64,000 nt of DNA from NCBI RefSeq assembly GCF_004794515.1, contig NZ_SSDF01000082.1:142167-206166 (forward strand), in the 5' to 3' direction. A program made the position numbers and the translations under genes. The notes under the pieces were generated by a model. That model had not been told where the DNA came from and searched no databases. It saw nothing but the letters and a program-made list of their open reading frames with translations. Numbering within the stretch: position 1 is the first letter of the stretch; every line of letters starts with the position of its first letter. Below, in pieces: positions 51,562 to 60,614 of the stretch. This DNA is from Microbacterium sp. A20. Its GTDB lineage: Bacteria > Actinomycetota > Actinomycetes > Actinomycetales > Microbacteriaceae.

Positions 51562-52005
51562 CTACTTGGTCGGCGCCACCCGGAAGACGATGCCGTGATA
51601 GAGCACGAAGCGCAGCAGCACCACGATGACGATGCTCGTCAGGTTCACCACGTTGACGGCGACCGCTCCGGGCTCCCGGCCGAGGACCGCGGCGACCGCC
51701 TCGACGCCCACCCAGACGAGGAAGGCGCCGATGGCCGTGCACACGGCATTGGTGACGAGGAACAGGGTGACCTCGGAGACCCGTCCGCGACGGTCGCGAT
51801 GGCGGAACGTCCACTCGCGGTTCCCGATGTACGCGTTGACCAGCGCGACGAGCGAGGCGACGATCTTCGCGGCGACGACATCCCATCCCCACGCGAAGAC
51901 CAGCAGATTGAAGACGCCGACCTCGATGAGGGTGCTCAGAGCGCCGACGACGAGGAAACGGCTGCCGACGCCGGCGAGGCGACGGATGCGAGAGGGAGGG
52001 TTCAT
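51562..52005 (-). CDS. GtrA family membrane protein
   Basis: The 147-residue protein has four TM helices and GtrA-family landmarks: 'RFLVVGALSTLIEVGVFNLLVF', 'VNAYIGNREWTFRHR', 'NLTSIVIVVLLRFVLYHGIVF'. GtrA proteins are thought to flip polyprenyl-phosphate-linked sugars. The divergent GT2 gene (52060) and the GT-C gene after it would supply the synthase and the transferase of a three-part surface glycosylation system. The ATG is 52005; start and -10 region overlap the divergent promoter at about 52010-52020. Confidence 0.88.
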   Translation of the reverse strand: MNPPSRIRRLAGVGSRFLVVGALSTLIEVGVFNLLVFAWGWDVVAAKIVASLVALVNAYIGNREWTFRHRDRRGRVSEVTLFLVTNAVCTAIGAFLVWVGVEAVAAVLGREPGAVAVNVVNLTSIVIVVLLRFVLYHGIVFRVAPTK

Positions 52006-52013
52006 GGCTCAAC

Positions 52014-52019
52014 TAGGCT
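52014..52019 (+). promoter_or_regulatory. Candidate -10 element of the GT2 gene
   Basis: TAGGCT lies about 40 nt before the GT2 start in the 54-bp gap shared with gtrA. Here it would give a short 5' leader with the AAGGA Shine-Dalgarno rather than a leaderless mRNA. Confidence 0.3.
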
Positions 52020-52059
52020 ACTTGCTGATCCCCGCGCCCTCCGCCACCCCAAGGACCCT

Positions 52060-52845
52060 GTGACCCTTCGCCATCTCGCCGTCGTCATGCCCGCCTATAA
52101 CGAGGCCGAAGGCATCCGGGGCTTCATCGACGAGATCCGCGACTGCGTGTCTCCCCTGGCCGACCGCGTCACCTTCCACGTCGCCGACGATCGCTCCACG
52201 GATGCCACGGCTTCGGTGTTCGACGGTGTCTCCGACGTCACCGTCGAGGTGCAGCCCCTCAACCGCGGTCACGGCCCGACCGCGCTCTCCGCCTACCGCG
52301 CCGGACTCGCCGCCGACCCCGACGTGCTCGTGCACGTGGACGGCGACGGCCAGTTCTACGGCAGCGACTTCACCCGACTCATCACCGCGCTCACGACCGA
52401 GGATGCCGACGTCGTCCACGGCGTGCGCGACGGTCGCAACGACCCCTGGTATCGCAAGGTGCTCACGGGCGCAGTCGGCCTCCTGATCGCCCTCGCCGCC
52501 GGACGCCGCATCCCCGACGTCAACACCCCGCTGCGCGCCTACCGCCCCGACGCCCTGCGACTGCTCGTCGATGCGACCCCGGCCGACGCCACGGTGCCGC
52601 ACGTGCACTTCTCCCTCGCCGAGGCTCGCGCGGGCTTCACCGTGCGCTACCTCCGTGTGGCCAGCATCCCCCGACGAGGAGAATCGACCACCGGCACCAT
52701 GTGGGGGCGCGGGAACTCCGTCACGTTGCCGCCGAAGCGCCTGCGCCGGTTCGTGCGCGTCGCCCTCGTCGAGGCGTGGACGCTCTCACTGCGGCCATCC
52801 GCTCCCCTGCGCAACATCCGTCGACCGGAGACCGTCGCGCGATGA
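52060..52845 (+). CDS. Glycosyltransferase family 2 (polyprenyl-phosphate sugar synthase type)
   Basis: Start chosen is GTG 52060 ('MTLRHLAVVMPAYNEAEGIRGFIDEI'), preceded by AAGGA. The 261-residue protein has the GT-A core of DPM1-like enzymes: 'VMPAYNEAEG', 'VADDRSTDATASVF', 'VLVHVDGDGQFYGSDF' (DxD) and 'PDVNTPLRAYRPDAL'. It has no C-terminal TM pair. The likely reaction is transfer of a sugar from a nucleotide donor to polyprenyl phosphate, feeding the GT-C enzyme encoded next. The stop overlaps the GT-C start (ATGA). Confidence 0.85.
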   Translation: MTLRHLAVVMPAYNEAEGIRGFIDEIRDCVSPLADRVTFHVADDRSTDATASVFDGVSDVTVEVQPLNRGHGPTALSAYRAGLAADPDVLVHVDGDGQFYGSDFTRLITALTTEDADVVHGVRDGRNDPWYRKVLTGAVGLLIALAAGRRIPDVNTPLRAYRPDALRLLVDATPADATVPHVHFSLAEARAGFTVRYLRVASIPRRGESTTGTMWGRGNSVTLPPKRLRRFVRVALVEAWTLSLRPSAPLRNIRRPETVAR

Positions 52846-54290
52846 CGCGAGCACGCACGATCGCGTTCTGGGCGGCGGCAGTCGCCCTGCTGATCGGGCA
52901 CGTCATCGTCGCGTGGCACAGCCTCTTCGTCTGGCGCTTCTGGGAGGACGAGGCCTTCAACCTCACCGTTCCGCTCAACCTGCTCGACGGTCTCGGATAC
53001 TCCAGCGACGGCGCCCTCTCCGGGTCGACCATCACACCCTTCGACCCGCGCATCTCGACCGGGCCCGTCGTGCTCCTGCCCGTGGCCGCGCTCCTCGCGA
53101 CCGGGATGGACCCGGTGCTGGCGGCACGGCTGGTCCCTCTGGCCTTCTGGGTGACGCTCCTCGCCGGGCTCGCCGTGATTGGACGGCGCATCGGCGGACG
53201 CTGGGCAGCTCTACTCGCCGTCGCGGTCCCCCTGGCGTTCACCGCGGATGCCGGGTTCTCCCCCATCCAGGGCCCCGCCGATCTGCTCGGCGAGATCCCC
53301 GCGGCCGCGCTCCTCGTCTGGGCGCTCACGCTCCTTCCCCGCCGCGCGTGGCTGGCCGGCCTCCTCGTGGGTCTCGCGATCCAGGCGAAGCTCATCGCCG
53401 CCCTCGCACTGCCGGCGTTCGCGATCGCCCTGTGGGTGCTCTCCGACGGCACCGGCTGGGCCCGCGTGAGCGACACCCTCCGGCGGTCGTGGCTGCCCCT
53501 CCTGCTGGCCGCCGTGCCGACGCTGCTCCTGGAGCTCGGCGCGCTGCTGTCGCTGGGCTTCGGCGGCTTCGTGCAGCACCTGCGCGACTTCGGTCACTTC
53601 CTCCGCACCGGCGGTCAGGGCGACGCCGCGACCACGGTGCTGCAGAAGCTCGGCACGCTGGCGGACTCGTGGTCGCTGCCCGGCTTCCTCGCCGTGATCG
53701 GAGCGGTCATCGCCCTCGCTCTCGCGATCACCGGCATCGTGCTGCGCTGGCGTGACGCGAGCGCCGCCGACCGGATCGTGATCGCTTACGCTCTGGCGGC
53801 CATCGTCGGCGCACTCGCGTTCGTGGGCTGGTGGGCCACCGCCTCCCGACTGCCGCTGTGGGTGCGACACCCCGCACCCGGCATCCTGGCGTTCTTCCCC
53901 GTGATCGCCGCGGTCGCCCTGTGGGCCGTGGCCGCCCTGCCGCGCCGCAACGGCGTCCGTGTCATCGGCGTCGTCGCCGCGTCCGCACTGGCCGCCATCA
54001 TCGCCGGCGGCGGGGTTTCCCACGTCGTGTCGACGTACGAGCCCCGCACGACGCTGGAGAGCCAGCGGGTCGCCCTTGTGCCGCTCACGGCCTGGGTCGA
54101 GGCGAACGACATCGAATGGCTGGCGGCGGAGCCCTGGGGGTACGCGGTCGCGCCGATCGTCCTGACGGGTGCACACGTCGGGCTCTTCGACGCTCCCGCC
54201 ATGGCCGACGCGCCCCGGCTGACCACTCGGCCCTGCGCGACCGAGACCCTCGTCGACGCCGGCCAGTACCGCATCTGCGCGGCGCCCTGA
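52842..54290 (+). CDS. GT-C fold membrane glycosyltransferase (ArnT/PMT-like)
   Basis: The 482-residue protein has about eleven TM helices and the GT-C acidic motif in the first extracellular loop ('FWEDEAFNLTVPLNLLDGLGYSSDG'). The final 90 residues are a soluble exterior domain ('AWVEANDIEWLAAEPWGYAVAPIVLTGAHVGLF'). Such enzymes take sugars from polyprenyl-phosphate carriers outside the membrane. ATGA overlap with the GT2 gene and the nearby gtrA support a shared pathway. Acceptor (wall polymer, protein or the polysaccharide) is unknown. Confidence 0.85.
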   Translation: MTRARTIAFWAAAVALLIGHVIVAWHSLFVWRFWEDEAFNLTVPLNLLDGLGYSSDGALSGSTITPFDPRISTGPVVLLPVAALLATGMDPVLAARLVPLAFWVTLLAGLAVIGRRIGGRWAALLAVAVPLAFTADAGFSPIQGPADLLGEIPAAALLVWALTLLPRRAWLAGLLVGLAIQAKLIAALALPAFAIALWVLSDGTGWARVSDTLRRSWLPLLLAAVPTLLLELGALLSLGFGGFVQHLRDFGHFLRTGGQGDAATTVLQKLGTLADSWSLPGFLAVIGAVIALALAITGIVLRWRDASAADRIVIAYALAAIVGALAFVGWWATASRLPLWVRHPAPGILAFFPVIAAVALWAVAALPRRNGVRVIGVVAASALAAIIAGGGVSHVVSTYEPRTTLESQRVALVPLTAWVEANDIEWLAAEPWGYAVAPIVLTGAHVGLFDAPAMADAPRLTTRPCATETLVDAGQYRICAAP

Positions 54291-54321
54291 CCGCGCAGCT
54301 CGGCGACGCCCCGAAGACAGA

Positions 54322-54359
54322 GAACCGGCCGGCCGCTGAGATCAGCAACCGGCCGGTTC
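54322..54359. terminator. Terminator hairpin between convergent GT-C and glmM genes
   Basis: GAACCGGCCGG (54322-54332) pairs perfectly with 54349-54359; an inner 5-bp stem (GCTGA/TCAGC) lies in the loop. It can serve both convergent genes. Confidence 0.8.
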
Positions 54360-54374
54360 GAGGTTCTGCGAGCG

Positions 54375-55733
54375 TCAGAGCGCGAGGCGGTCCTGGACGA
54401 CCTCTGCCAGACGTCCGGCGAAGGCGTGCACCGACTCCGCATCCGCGGCTTCGACCATGACGCGCACGAGCGGCTCGGTGCCGGACTTGCGCAACAGCAC
54501 ACGACCGGACTCCCCCAGCTCGCTCTCGATGTCGCGCACCGCCTGCTGCACGACCTCGTCGTCGGCGACGCGATCCTTGTCGACGTCGCGCACGTTGATG
54601 AGCACCTGCGGGTACACCGTCATGATCGACGCGAGCTCGGCGATCGACTTCTTCTGCCGTGCCATCTCCGCCACCAGGTGGAGCCCCGTGAGGATGCCGT
54701 CACCGGTGGTGGCGAACTCGCTCATGATGACGTGACCCGACTGCTCGCCGCCGAGCGCGTATCCGCCCTCGTTCATGTCTTCGAGCACGTAGCGGTCGCC
54801 GACGGCGGTCTGACGCACCGTGATGCCGTGCTCGCGCATCGCGACGTGCAGGCCGAGGTTGCTCATGACGGTCGCGACGAGCGTGTCGTCGGTGAGGCGT
54901 CCGCGCTCCTTCATCGAGACCGCGAGGATCGCCATGATCTGGTCGCCGTCGATGTGGTTGCCCTCGGCGTCCACAGCGAGGCAGCGGTCGGCGTCGCCGT
55001 CGTGGGCGATGCCGATGTCGGCACCCAGACGCACGACGGCCTCGGCGAGGTTGTCGAGGTGGGTCGAGCCGACGCCGTCATTGATGTTCCAGCCGTCGGG
55101 GTCGGCCCCGATGACGGTCACCTCGGCGCCCGCATCGCGGAACGTCTCGGGCGAGACGCCGGATGCCGCGCCGTGGGCGCAGTCGAGCACGACGTGGATG
55201 CCCTCGAGACGGTTCGGCAGCGAGCCGAGGAGGTGCACGACGTAGCGGTCCTCCGCGTCGGAGAAGCGGTCGACACGACCGACGCCGGCGCCGGTCGGGC
55301 GCAGCATCTCACCGGACATCGCCTCTTCGATGCGCTGCTCGACCTCATCGGGGAGCTTGCGGCCCCCACGGGCGAAGATCTTGATGCCGTTGTCGGGAGC
55401 GGCGTTGTGCGACGCCGAGATCATCACGCCGAAATCGGCGTCACGGTCGGCGACGAGGAACGCCAGAGCCGGGGTCGGGATGACACCGGCCTCGAGCACG
55501 TCGACCCCCGAGGAGGCGAGACCGGCCGAGACGGCCGACGTCAGGAAGTGTCCGGAGACCCGAGGGTCCCGGGCGACCACTGCGGTGAGTCGCTTGCCTT
55601 CGGCCTTGCGAGCCTCCGCAGTACGGCCCTGGCCCAGGACGACAGCAGTCGCCTGGGCCAGGGTGAGCGCCAGGTCGGCGGTGAGGATGCCATTGGCAAG
55701 TCCTCGCACGCCGTCCGTGCCAAAGATCGGCAT
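54375..55733 (-). CDS. glmM: Phosphoglucosamine mutase GlmM
   Basis: The 452-residue enzyme starts '[18 protein letters not shown]', has the phosphoserine loop '[16 protein letters not shown]' (Ser108), the metal loop 'AHDGDADRC' and the sugar-binding '[11 protein letters not shown]' and '[15 protein letters not shown]'. It converts glucosamine-6-P to glucosamine-1-P, after GlmS (10379-12226), towards UDP-GlcNAc. UDP-GlcNAc feeds both peptidoglycan and the CapE/PglF branches in this window. It lies 14 nt downstream of rpsI and is probably cotranscribed with rplM-rpsI, a common actinobacterial order. Confidence 0.96.
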   Translation of the reverse strand: MPIFGTDGVRGLANGILTADLALTLAQATAVVLGQGRTAEARKAEGKRLTAVVARDPRVSGHFLTSAVSAGLASSGVDVLEAGVIPTPALAFLVADRDADFGVMISASHNAAPDNGIKIFARGGRKLPDEVEQRIEEAMSGEMLRPTGAGVGRVDRFSDAEDRYVVHLLGSLPNRLEGIHVVLDCAHGAASGVSPETFRDAGAEVTVIGADPDGWNINDGVGSTHLDNLAEAVVRLGADIGIAHDGDADRCLAVDAEGNHIDGDQIMAILAVSMKERGRLTDDTLVATVMSNLGLHVAMREHGITVRQTAVGDRYVLEDMNEGGYALGGEQSGHVIMSEFATTGDGILTGLHLVAEMARQKKSIAELASIMTVYPQVLINVRDVDKDRVADDEVVQQAVRDIESELGESGRVLLRKSGTEPLVRVMVEAADAESVHAFAGRLAEVVQDRLAL

Positions 55734-55747
55734 CGGAGCAGTGGACC

Positions 55748-56233
55748 TTAACGCTTCGAGTACTGGGGCGCCTTACGGGCCTTCTTGAGTCCGGCCTTCT
55801 TGCGCTCCTTGACGCGAGCGTCGCGCGAGAGGAAGCCGGCCTTCTTCAGGGTCGGACGGTTGTTCTCCTCGTCGATGCCGTTCAGCGAACGAGCGATGCC
55901 GAGACGGAGCGCGCCGGCCTGACCCGAGGGGCCACCACCGGAGATGCGCGCGATGACGTCGTACGCACCCGCGAGGTTCAGCACCGTGAACGGGTCGTTG
56001 ATCAGCTGCTGGTGCAGCTTGTTCGGGAAGTAGTCCTCGATCGTGCGGCCGTTGACCGTGATCGTGCCCGAGCCGGGGACGATGCGCACGCGGGCGATGG
56101 CCTGCTTGCGACGGCCGACAGCGGCACCCGGGACGCTGAGGACGGGGCGGGGAGCCGCCTCGACCACGTCGGTCTCGGGAGTCGACGTCGAGAAGTTCTG
56201 GGGGGTTTCGGTGGTGTCCTGGATGTCAGCCAC
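55748..56233 (-). CDS. rpsI: 30S ribosomal protein S9
   Basis: The 161-residue protein has the full S9 signature: '[32 protein letters not shown]', '[19 protein letters not shown]' and the C-terminal '[24 protein letters not shown]', whose last Arg reaches the P-site tRNA. An acidic N-terminal extension of about 35 residues is usual in actinobacteria. Start is GTG with AAGGA upstream. It follows rplM by 27 nt in the classic rplM-rpsI operon. Confidence 0.97.
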   Translation of the reverse strand: MADIQDTTETPQNFSTSTPETDVVEAAPRPVLSVPGAAVGRRKQAIARVRIVPGSGTITVNGRTIEDYFPNKLHQQLINDPFTVLNLAGAYDVIARISGGGPSGQAGALRLGIARSLNGIDEENNRPTLKKAGFLSRDARVKERKKAGLKKARKAPQYSKR

Positions 56234-56260
56234 GAGTATGTCCTTAAGTCTTTACGGCGC

Positions 56261-56707
56261 TTACTGGGCGACCTGGTCGAGGGTGTACGTCTGCGGCTGC
56301 TGCGCGGCGTGCGGGTGCTCGGCACCGACGTACACCTTGAGCTTGGTCAGCTGCTGGCGGCCGAGGCTGTTCTTGGGGAGCATGCCACGGATGGCCTTCT
56401 CCACAGCGCGGACCGGGTTCTTCTCGAGGAGCTCGGCGTAGGTGACCGACTTCAGGCCGCCCGGGTAACCCGAGTGGCGGTAGGCCAGCTTCTTCTGGAG
56501 CTTCTGACCGGTGAGCGCGACCTTGTCGGCGTTCACGATGATGACGAAGTCACCCGAGTCGATGTGGTTGGCGAAGGTCGGCTTGTGCTTGCCACGCAGG
56601 AGCGTAGCGGCGTGCGAAGCCAGACGGCCGAGAACGACGTCGGTGGCGTCGATGACGACCCAATCGCGCTGGACTTCGCCAGCCTTGGGGGTGTAAGTGC
56701 GCGTCAC
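56261..56707 (-). CDS. rplM: 50S ribosomal protein L13
   Basis: The 148-residue protein matches L13: '[70 protein letters not shown]' and '[34 protein letters not shown]'. The start is GTG at 56707. About 135 nt of untranslated leader separate it from a good promoter (56852-56880), room for autogenous control, though no known L13 leader fold is recognised by eye. Confidence 0.97.
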   Translation of the reverse strand: MTRTYTPKAGEVQRDWVVIDATDVVLGRLASHAATLLRGKHKPTFANHIDSGDFVIIVNADKVALTGQKLQKKLAYRHSGYPGGLKSVTYAELLEKNPVRAVEKAIRGMLPKNSLGRQQLTKLKVYVGAEHPHAAQQPQTYTLDQVAQ

Positions 56708-56851
56708 GATAGTGCTGCTTTCTTGTGTCGAACGGAGAAGTTCGTGAATCCCACTCCGGGGTGGTTCTTCCCGACAGGGAGGAACACGCCAGTGGAGGGC
56801 TCACGTTCGGACGATGCGCTCTCCCGCGGACGGGAAAGGCACCAAAGGGAA

Positions 56852-56880
56852 ATCATACGCCACCGGGCGCGGATGCCCAA
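56852..56880 (-). promoter_or_regulatory. Housekeeping promoter of rplM-rpsI
   Basis: On the - strand TTGGGC (-35, 56880-56875), a 17-nt spacer and TATGAT (-10, 56857-56852) form the best sigma-70-type promoter seen in the window, about 145 nt before rplM. Confidence 0.65.
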
Positions 56881-56897
56881 ACCCACCCCCTCGGCTC

Positions 56898-56958
56898 GCT
56901 CCGGTCGCACTTTCTCCCGCTGTCGGCGGCTGAGAGCGGCAGCAAGTGCGACCGGAGC
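56898..56958 (-). terminator. Terminator hairpin after the endonuclease/phosphatase-like gene
   Basis: A perfect 15-bp inverted repeat (56898-56912 with 56944-56958, arm GCTCCGGTCGCACTT) with a 31-nt loop starts 14 nt after the stop of the gene at 56973. Confidence 0.65.
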
Positions 56959-56972
56959 GGACGAGGGTCGAG

Positions 56973-57641
56973 TCAATCGGGCTTGACCGTGACCAGGATC
57001 GGGCGGTGGTCGCTCGACCCCTGCGGCAGAGTCGTGATGCGCTCGATCTCGAAACCGGCCGAGGTCGCGAAGTCGTAGTGCCCGCGGAACACGCGGTAGC
57101 GGGTGTACGTGTGGTCGTCGCTGAGCGAGAGGGCGTAACCGTGGTCGCGCACCGCCTGACCGAGGTTCTCCTTGAAGATCGGGTAGTTGTAGTCGCCGAC
57201 CATGAGCTGCGGCAGCCCCTCACCGAGAGTCGCGAGCTCGCTGAGCGCTGCGCGGATCTGGTGCCGACGCAGCGAGTTCAGCGCCGTCAGCGGGGCGGCA
57301 TGGAAGGAGGCCACGATGAAATCCTGGGCATCGTCGATGTCACGCAGCCGCGCCCCCAGCACACGCTCGTGAGCGGGCTTCGCGATGCGGTCGTGCAGCG
57401 ACTTCTTCAGCCCGAGGGTGCGGATCGACTGCAGGTGGTAGGTGCTCGATCGGTAGAACAGCGCGAGTCCGAGTCGGTTGCCCTGCGTCGCATCCGCCAG
57501 CACGAGGTCGCCGATCTCTGCGGGCAGCTCCGGAACGTCGCACTCCTGCAGACACAGGATGTCGGGGTCGTGCTCGCCGACGAGGGCCGCGAGTTCTCCG
57601 GCCGCGCGATGCTTCTGGAGGTTATAGGAGATGACCTTCAT
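56973..57641 (-). CDS. Endonuclease/exonuclease/phosphatase family protein
   Basis: The 222-residue protein has the EEP fold motifs: 'VISYNLQKH' start, 'DILCLQECD' (catalytic Glu), 'FIVASFHAAPL', 'LMVGDYNYPIF' (Asp-Asn) and the final 'GSSDHRPILVTV' (Asp-His). Members cut phosphodiesters in nucleic acids or phosphoinositide-like molecules; substrate here is unknown. There is no signal peptide, so it is cytosolic. It follows truA by 12 nt and is probably cotranscribed with it. Confidence 0.85.
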   Translation of the reverse strand: MKVISYNLQKHRAAGELAALVGEHDPDILCLQECDVPELPAEIGDLVLADATQGNRLGLALFYRSSTYHLQSIRTLGLKKSLHDRIAKPAHERVLGARLRDIDDAQDFIVASFHAAPLTALNSLRRHQIRAALSELATLGEGLPQLMVGDYNYPIFKENLGQAVRDHGYALSLSDDHTYTRYRVFRGHYDFATSAGFEIERITTLPQGSSDHRPILVTVKPD

Positions 57642-57653
57642 GACCGTTCCACG

Positions 57654-58538
57654 CTACTCGCCCAGGCTGTGGTCGGGCTCCGGATCGCGAAGACGGCTCA
57701 CACCGTCACGACGCGCCCTCGTCTGCTCCGCTCGTGCCGACAGTAGCTCATCGGCGGGGTACCCGACCTCGGTGAGGATGAGCCCTCGGGCCGCCAGCAC
57801 CTTGAACTCGCTGGTGCGCGTCAAGGCGTCGCGCAAGACCACGACGTCCTCGACGTCGAGGCGCCCCTCCCCCACGGCCGCGCACGCGCCGACGAGCGCA
57901 CGCACCATGCTGTGGCAGAACGCGTCGGCCTTGACCTCGGCGACGAGAACCCCTTCGGCGTCGCGCTCCCAGCGGTAGTCGAGCAGGGTGCGGATGGTCG
58001 TCGCCTCGTCGCGGGGCTTGCAGTACGCCGCGAAGTCGTGCAGTCCGATGAGGCTGCGCGCCGCGGCATCCATCGCCTGCTCGTCGAGACGCCCGCGGAT
58101 GTTCGTCGTGTCGTGCCGTCGCAGCGGGTCGAATCCGGCCTGCGCATCGGCGAGACGGTAGCGGTAGCGCCGCCACACGGCCGAGAACCGGGCGTCGAAG
58201 CCTTCGGGAGCGATGGACGTCTTCGTGACGGTGACGTCGGAGTACGCGCCGAGCACCCCGCGCATGCGACCGGCGATCGTCTCCGCAGGAGCCATCGGCG
58301 CGCGCCCCTGCCTGGCCTCGATGCGCGCCCACTGTCTCTCGTCCAGGTCGACGTGCGCGACCTGACCGCTGGCATGCACGCCGGCGTCGGTACGACCGGC
58401 GACAACGAACTGCACGTCGGACCCGACGATCCGCGCGAGCGCCGCCTCGAGAGTGCCCTGCACCGTGCGAAGCGTCGGCTGCTTCGCCCACCCGCGGAAG
58501 TGGGTGCCGTCGTAGGCGATGTCGAGCCGGATGCGCAC
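57654..58538 (-). CDS. truA: tRNA pseudouridine(38-40) synthase TruA
   Basis: The 294-residue enzyme starts 'MRIRLDIAYDGTHFRGWAKQP', has the catalytic Asp51 in 'VAGRTDAGVHASGQVAHVD', and 'KADAFCHSMVRALVGACAAVGEG'. It isomerises uridines 38-40 in the anticodon arm. The start is GTG 58538, exactly 6 nt after TAGGCT, which indicates a leaderless mRNA. In many actinobacteria truA follows rplQ; here it does not, and rplM-rpsI are downstream instead. Confidence 0.95.
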   Translation of the reverse strand: MRIRLDIAYDGTHFRGWAKQPTLRTVQGTLEAALARIVGSDVQFVVAGRTDAGVHASGQVAHVDLDERQWARIEARQGRAPMAPAETIAGRMRGVLGAYSDVTVTKTSIAPEGFDARFSAVWRRYRYRLADAQAGFDPLRRHDTTNIRGRLDEQAMDAAARSLIGLHDFAAYCKPRDEATTIRTLLDYRWERDAEGVLVAEVKADAFCHSMVRALVGACAAVGEGRLDVEDVVVLRDALTRTSEFKVLAARGLILTEVGYPADELLSARAEQTRARRDGVSRLRDPEPDHSLGE

Positions 58539-58544
58539 GGAGCA

Positions 58545-58550
58545 AGCCTA
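58545..58550 (-). promoter_or_regulatory. Candidate leaderless -10 element of truA
   Basis: TAGGCT on the - strand followed by 6 nt (TGCTCC) and the GTG start at 58538. Confidence 0.5.
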
Positions 58551-58581
58551 GGACACGTCCGCAGACGTGCCCGAGGCGACC

Positions 58582-60123
58582 TCAGATGCCGCCGTCGATC
58601 GAGCGGATCGTGACGGACGGCTCATCCGGCACCATCACCTGGGTCTCCCGGTTCAGGCTCTCGCCGCGGAAGAACCGCTTCGACCGCGGGAACAGGTACC
58701 AGACGAACATCAGCACCAGACCGAACGCGAGCGAGCCGACGCCGATCACGAACGTGCCGCCGATGCCGAACAGCACCGTGTACCCGTAGTCGACGTCCCA
58801 CATGTCGATCGCGGACTGCACGAATGCCCAGGTCAGCATGAGCCCGCCCAGCAGCGGGAAGAGCCCCTTGAAGAAGAACTCCCGCGGCGAGGCGGTCAGG
58901 TCCTTCCGGAAGTACCAGACGCAGGCGAAGCCGGTGATGGCGTAGTAGAAGGCGATCGCGAGGCCGAGCGAGAGGATCGAGTCCTGGAGGATGTTGTCGC
59001 TGATCAGCGTCATGCCGATGTAGTAGACCGAGGCGACCACGCCCATCACGATCGTCGAGAACGACGGCGTCTTGTAGGTCGGGTGCACCTCCTTGAACTT
59101 CGCCGGCAGTGCGCGGTACACGCCCATCGCGAGCGTGCCGCGGGCGGTCGGCAGGATGGTGGTCTGCGTCGACGAGATCGCCGAGATGATCACCGACACG
59201 ACCAGCACCCAGCCGAACGGCCCGAGCAGCCCGTCCTTGATGGCGAGGAAGAAGTCGTCGGCGTTCGCCTCGTTGCCCAGCCCCGTGCCGTCCTCGCCGA
59301 GCCCGGCGTACATCATGGCCGCGATGGTCACGGCGACGTAGGTGAACAGCAGGATGACCGTGGTCAGCAGCGCGGCCCGGCCGGGGATGCGCTTCGGGTC
59401 CTTGGTCTCCTCGTTCAGGGCGAGGCACGTGTCCCAGCCCCAGTAGATGAAGAGCGCGAGGAGGATGGCCTCGGTGAAGCCCGACCAGTCGGTGAACGCG
59501 AACGGGTTCATCCACTCCCACGAGAACGGCGTGGGATTCGGGGCGGTGCCGGCGAAGAACTGCCACAGCGCGGTCACCACGAAGATCGCGAGCGCGAGGT
59601 ACTGGATGCCGAGGAGGATGTTCTGGATGCGCTCGCCGATCTCGACACCGCGCCAGCTGACCCAGGTCATCGCAGCGATGAAGAGCACGGCGACGACGAC
59701 GACGCGCCAGTCGTTGTTCTCGAGGTCCTGTCCGATCAGCGACCAGAAGTAGACCGAGGCGATCTGCGCGAGGTTGGCGAGCACGACCATGCCCGCGACC
59801 GCGACGCCCCAGCCGCCCATCCACCCCACCCACGGACCGAACGCCTTGGTCCCCCAGGTGAAGGTGGTGCCGCAGTCGGGCACCGCGTTGTTGAGCTCTC
59901 GATACGCGAAGGCGATCAGGAGCATCGGGACGAAGGCGATGATGAAGGCGATCGGTGCCTGCGCACCGACGGCGAGCACCACGAAGCCGAGCGTCGCCAC
60001 GAGCGAGTAGACCGGGGCCGTCGAGGCCAGACCGATGACGGTCGAACCCCAGAGTCCCAGCGTCCCCGCAGCCAGACCCTTGCCGTCGGGTCGTTCCAGA
60101 TGAATCGGCGTCGTTGCTGCCAT
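58582..60123 (-). CDS. APC family amino acid permease
   Basis: The 513-residue protein has about 12-14 hydrophobic helices and the APC N-terminal signature 'LAAGTLGLWGSTVIGLASTAPVYSLVATLGFV' (unwound TM1). 'LALFIYWGWDTCLALNEETKDPKRIPGRAALLTT' is the conserved TM6-7 region. Proton-coupled uptake of an amino acid or polyamine is expected; the substrate cannot be told. The hydrophilic C-terminus is about 40 residues. Its ATG lies 6 nt after TACTGT. It stands alone between truA and the HxlR regulator. Confidence 0.88.
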   Translation of the reverse strand: MAATTPIHLERPDGKGLAAGTLGLWGSTVIGLASTAPVYSLVATLGFVVLAVGAQAPIAFIIAFVPMLLIAFAYRELNNAVPDCGTTFTWGTKAFGPWVGWMGGWGVAVAGMVVLANLAQIASVYFWSLIGQDLENNDWRVVVVAVLFIAAMTWVSWRGVEIGERIQNILLGIQYLALAIFVVTALWQFFAGTAPNPTPFSWEWMNPFAFTDWSGFTEAILLALFIYWGWDTCLALNEETKDPKRIPGRAALLTTVILLFTYVAVTIAAMMYAGLGEDGTGLGNEANADDFFLAIKDGLLGPFGWVLVVSVIISAISSTQTTILPTARGTLAMGVYRALPAKFKEVHPTYKTPSFSTIVMGVVASVYYIGMTLISDNILQDSILSLGLAIAFYYAITGFACVWYFRKDLTASPREFFFKGLFPLLGGLMLTWAFVQSAIDMWDVDYGYTVLFGIGGTFVIGVGSLAFGLVLMFVWYLFPRSKRFFRGESLNRETQVMVPDEPSVTIRSIDGGI

Positions 60124-60129
60124 GTCAGA

Positions 60130-60135
60130 ACAGTA
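60130..60135 (-). promoter_or_regulatory. Candidate leaderless -10 element of the permease gene
   Basis: TACTGT on the - strand lies 6 nt (TCTGAC) before the ATG at 60123. Confidence 0.5.
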
Positions 60136-60220
60136 GAGCCACCGCGGTTATCGCGTCAATGGTTTCTTTCGCCAACCGAATCCGCAGCCGACAGCGCGAT
60201 GGGCGACGGAATCCGCAGAT

Positions 60221-60586
60221 TCAGACCCTTCCGAGCATCCCGTCGGCATGGTCGGCGACCCATTCCATCAACGGCAGCATCCGCTCCATGAGATCGCGGC
60301 CCAGCGGGGTCAGGCTGTACTCGACGTGCGGGGGCACCGTCGGGAGCGACTCCCGATGCACGAGACCGTCGTCGGCGAGGGTGCGCAGTGTGGAGGCGAG
60401 CATCTTCTCGCTGATGCCGTCGACCTCGCGGCGCAGCTCGCCCCAGCGGAGCGTGCCGTCGGAGAGGCACGAGAGCACGAGCACGCCCCATTTGCTCATG
60501 ATGTGGTCGAGTACGACCCGCGTGCCGCAGTTCTGATCGAAGACGAACGGCGTTGATTCCTTTATCTGCGCGAAACTAACCGTCAT
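60221..60586 (-). CDS. HxlR-family transcriptional regulator
   Basis: The 121-residue winged-helix protein has the HxlR pattern: an N-terminal Cys ('FDQNCGTRVVLDHIMSKWGVLVLSCLSDGTLRWGELRREVDGISEKMLASTLRTLADDGLVHRE') and the 'VPPHVEYSLTPLGRDL' wing. Cys20 is at the position used for redox or electrophile sensing in YodB/QorR-type members. It is divergent from the NmrA-like reductase gene and probably represses it, with repeated GTGGGTACC sites between them (60587-60614). Confidence 0.9.
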   Translation of the reverse strand: MTVSFAQIKESTPFVFDQNCGTRVVLDHIMSKWGVLVLSCLSDGTLRWGELRREVDGISEKMLASTLRTLADDGLVHRESLPTVPPHVEYSLTPLGRDLMERMLPLMEWVADHADGMLGRV

Positions 60587-60614
60587 GTGGGTACCTTACT
60601 TCAAAGTGGGTACC
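60587..60614. promoter_or_regulatory. Probable HxlR operator overlapping a leaderless promoter
   Basis: GTGGGTACC occurs at 60587-60595 and 60606-60614 (19 bp apart), with an ACTT-CA-AAGT dyad between. TAAGGT (60598-60593, - strand) lies 6 nt before the HxlR ATG, inside the first site, so binding would block the regulator's own transcription. TACCGT at 60611-60616 may be the -10 for the divergent reductase gene. Confidence 0.6.

Noticed and set aside
50066..52012. 648-codon - strand frame opposite the third Wzz/BY-kinase
   Set aside because: Shadow frame, Arg/Gly/Val-rich; it would also merge gtrA with antisense sequence.
54322..54359. Hairpin as a possible attachment site or REP-like element
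   Set aside because: It lies exactly between two convergent stops and has terminator geometry; no second copy was seen in the window.
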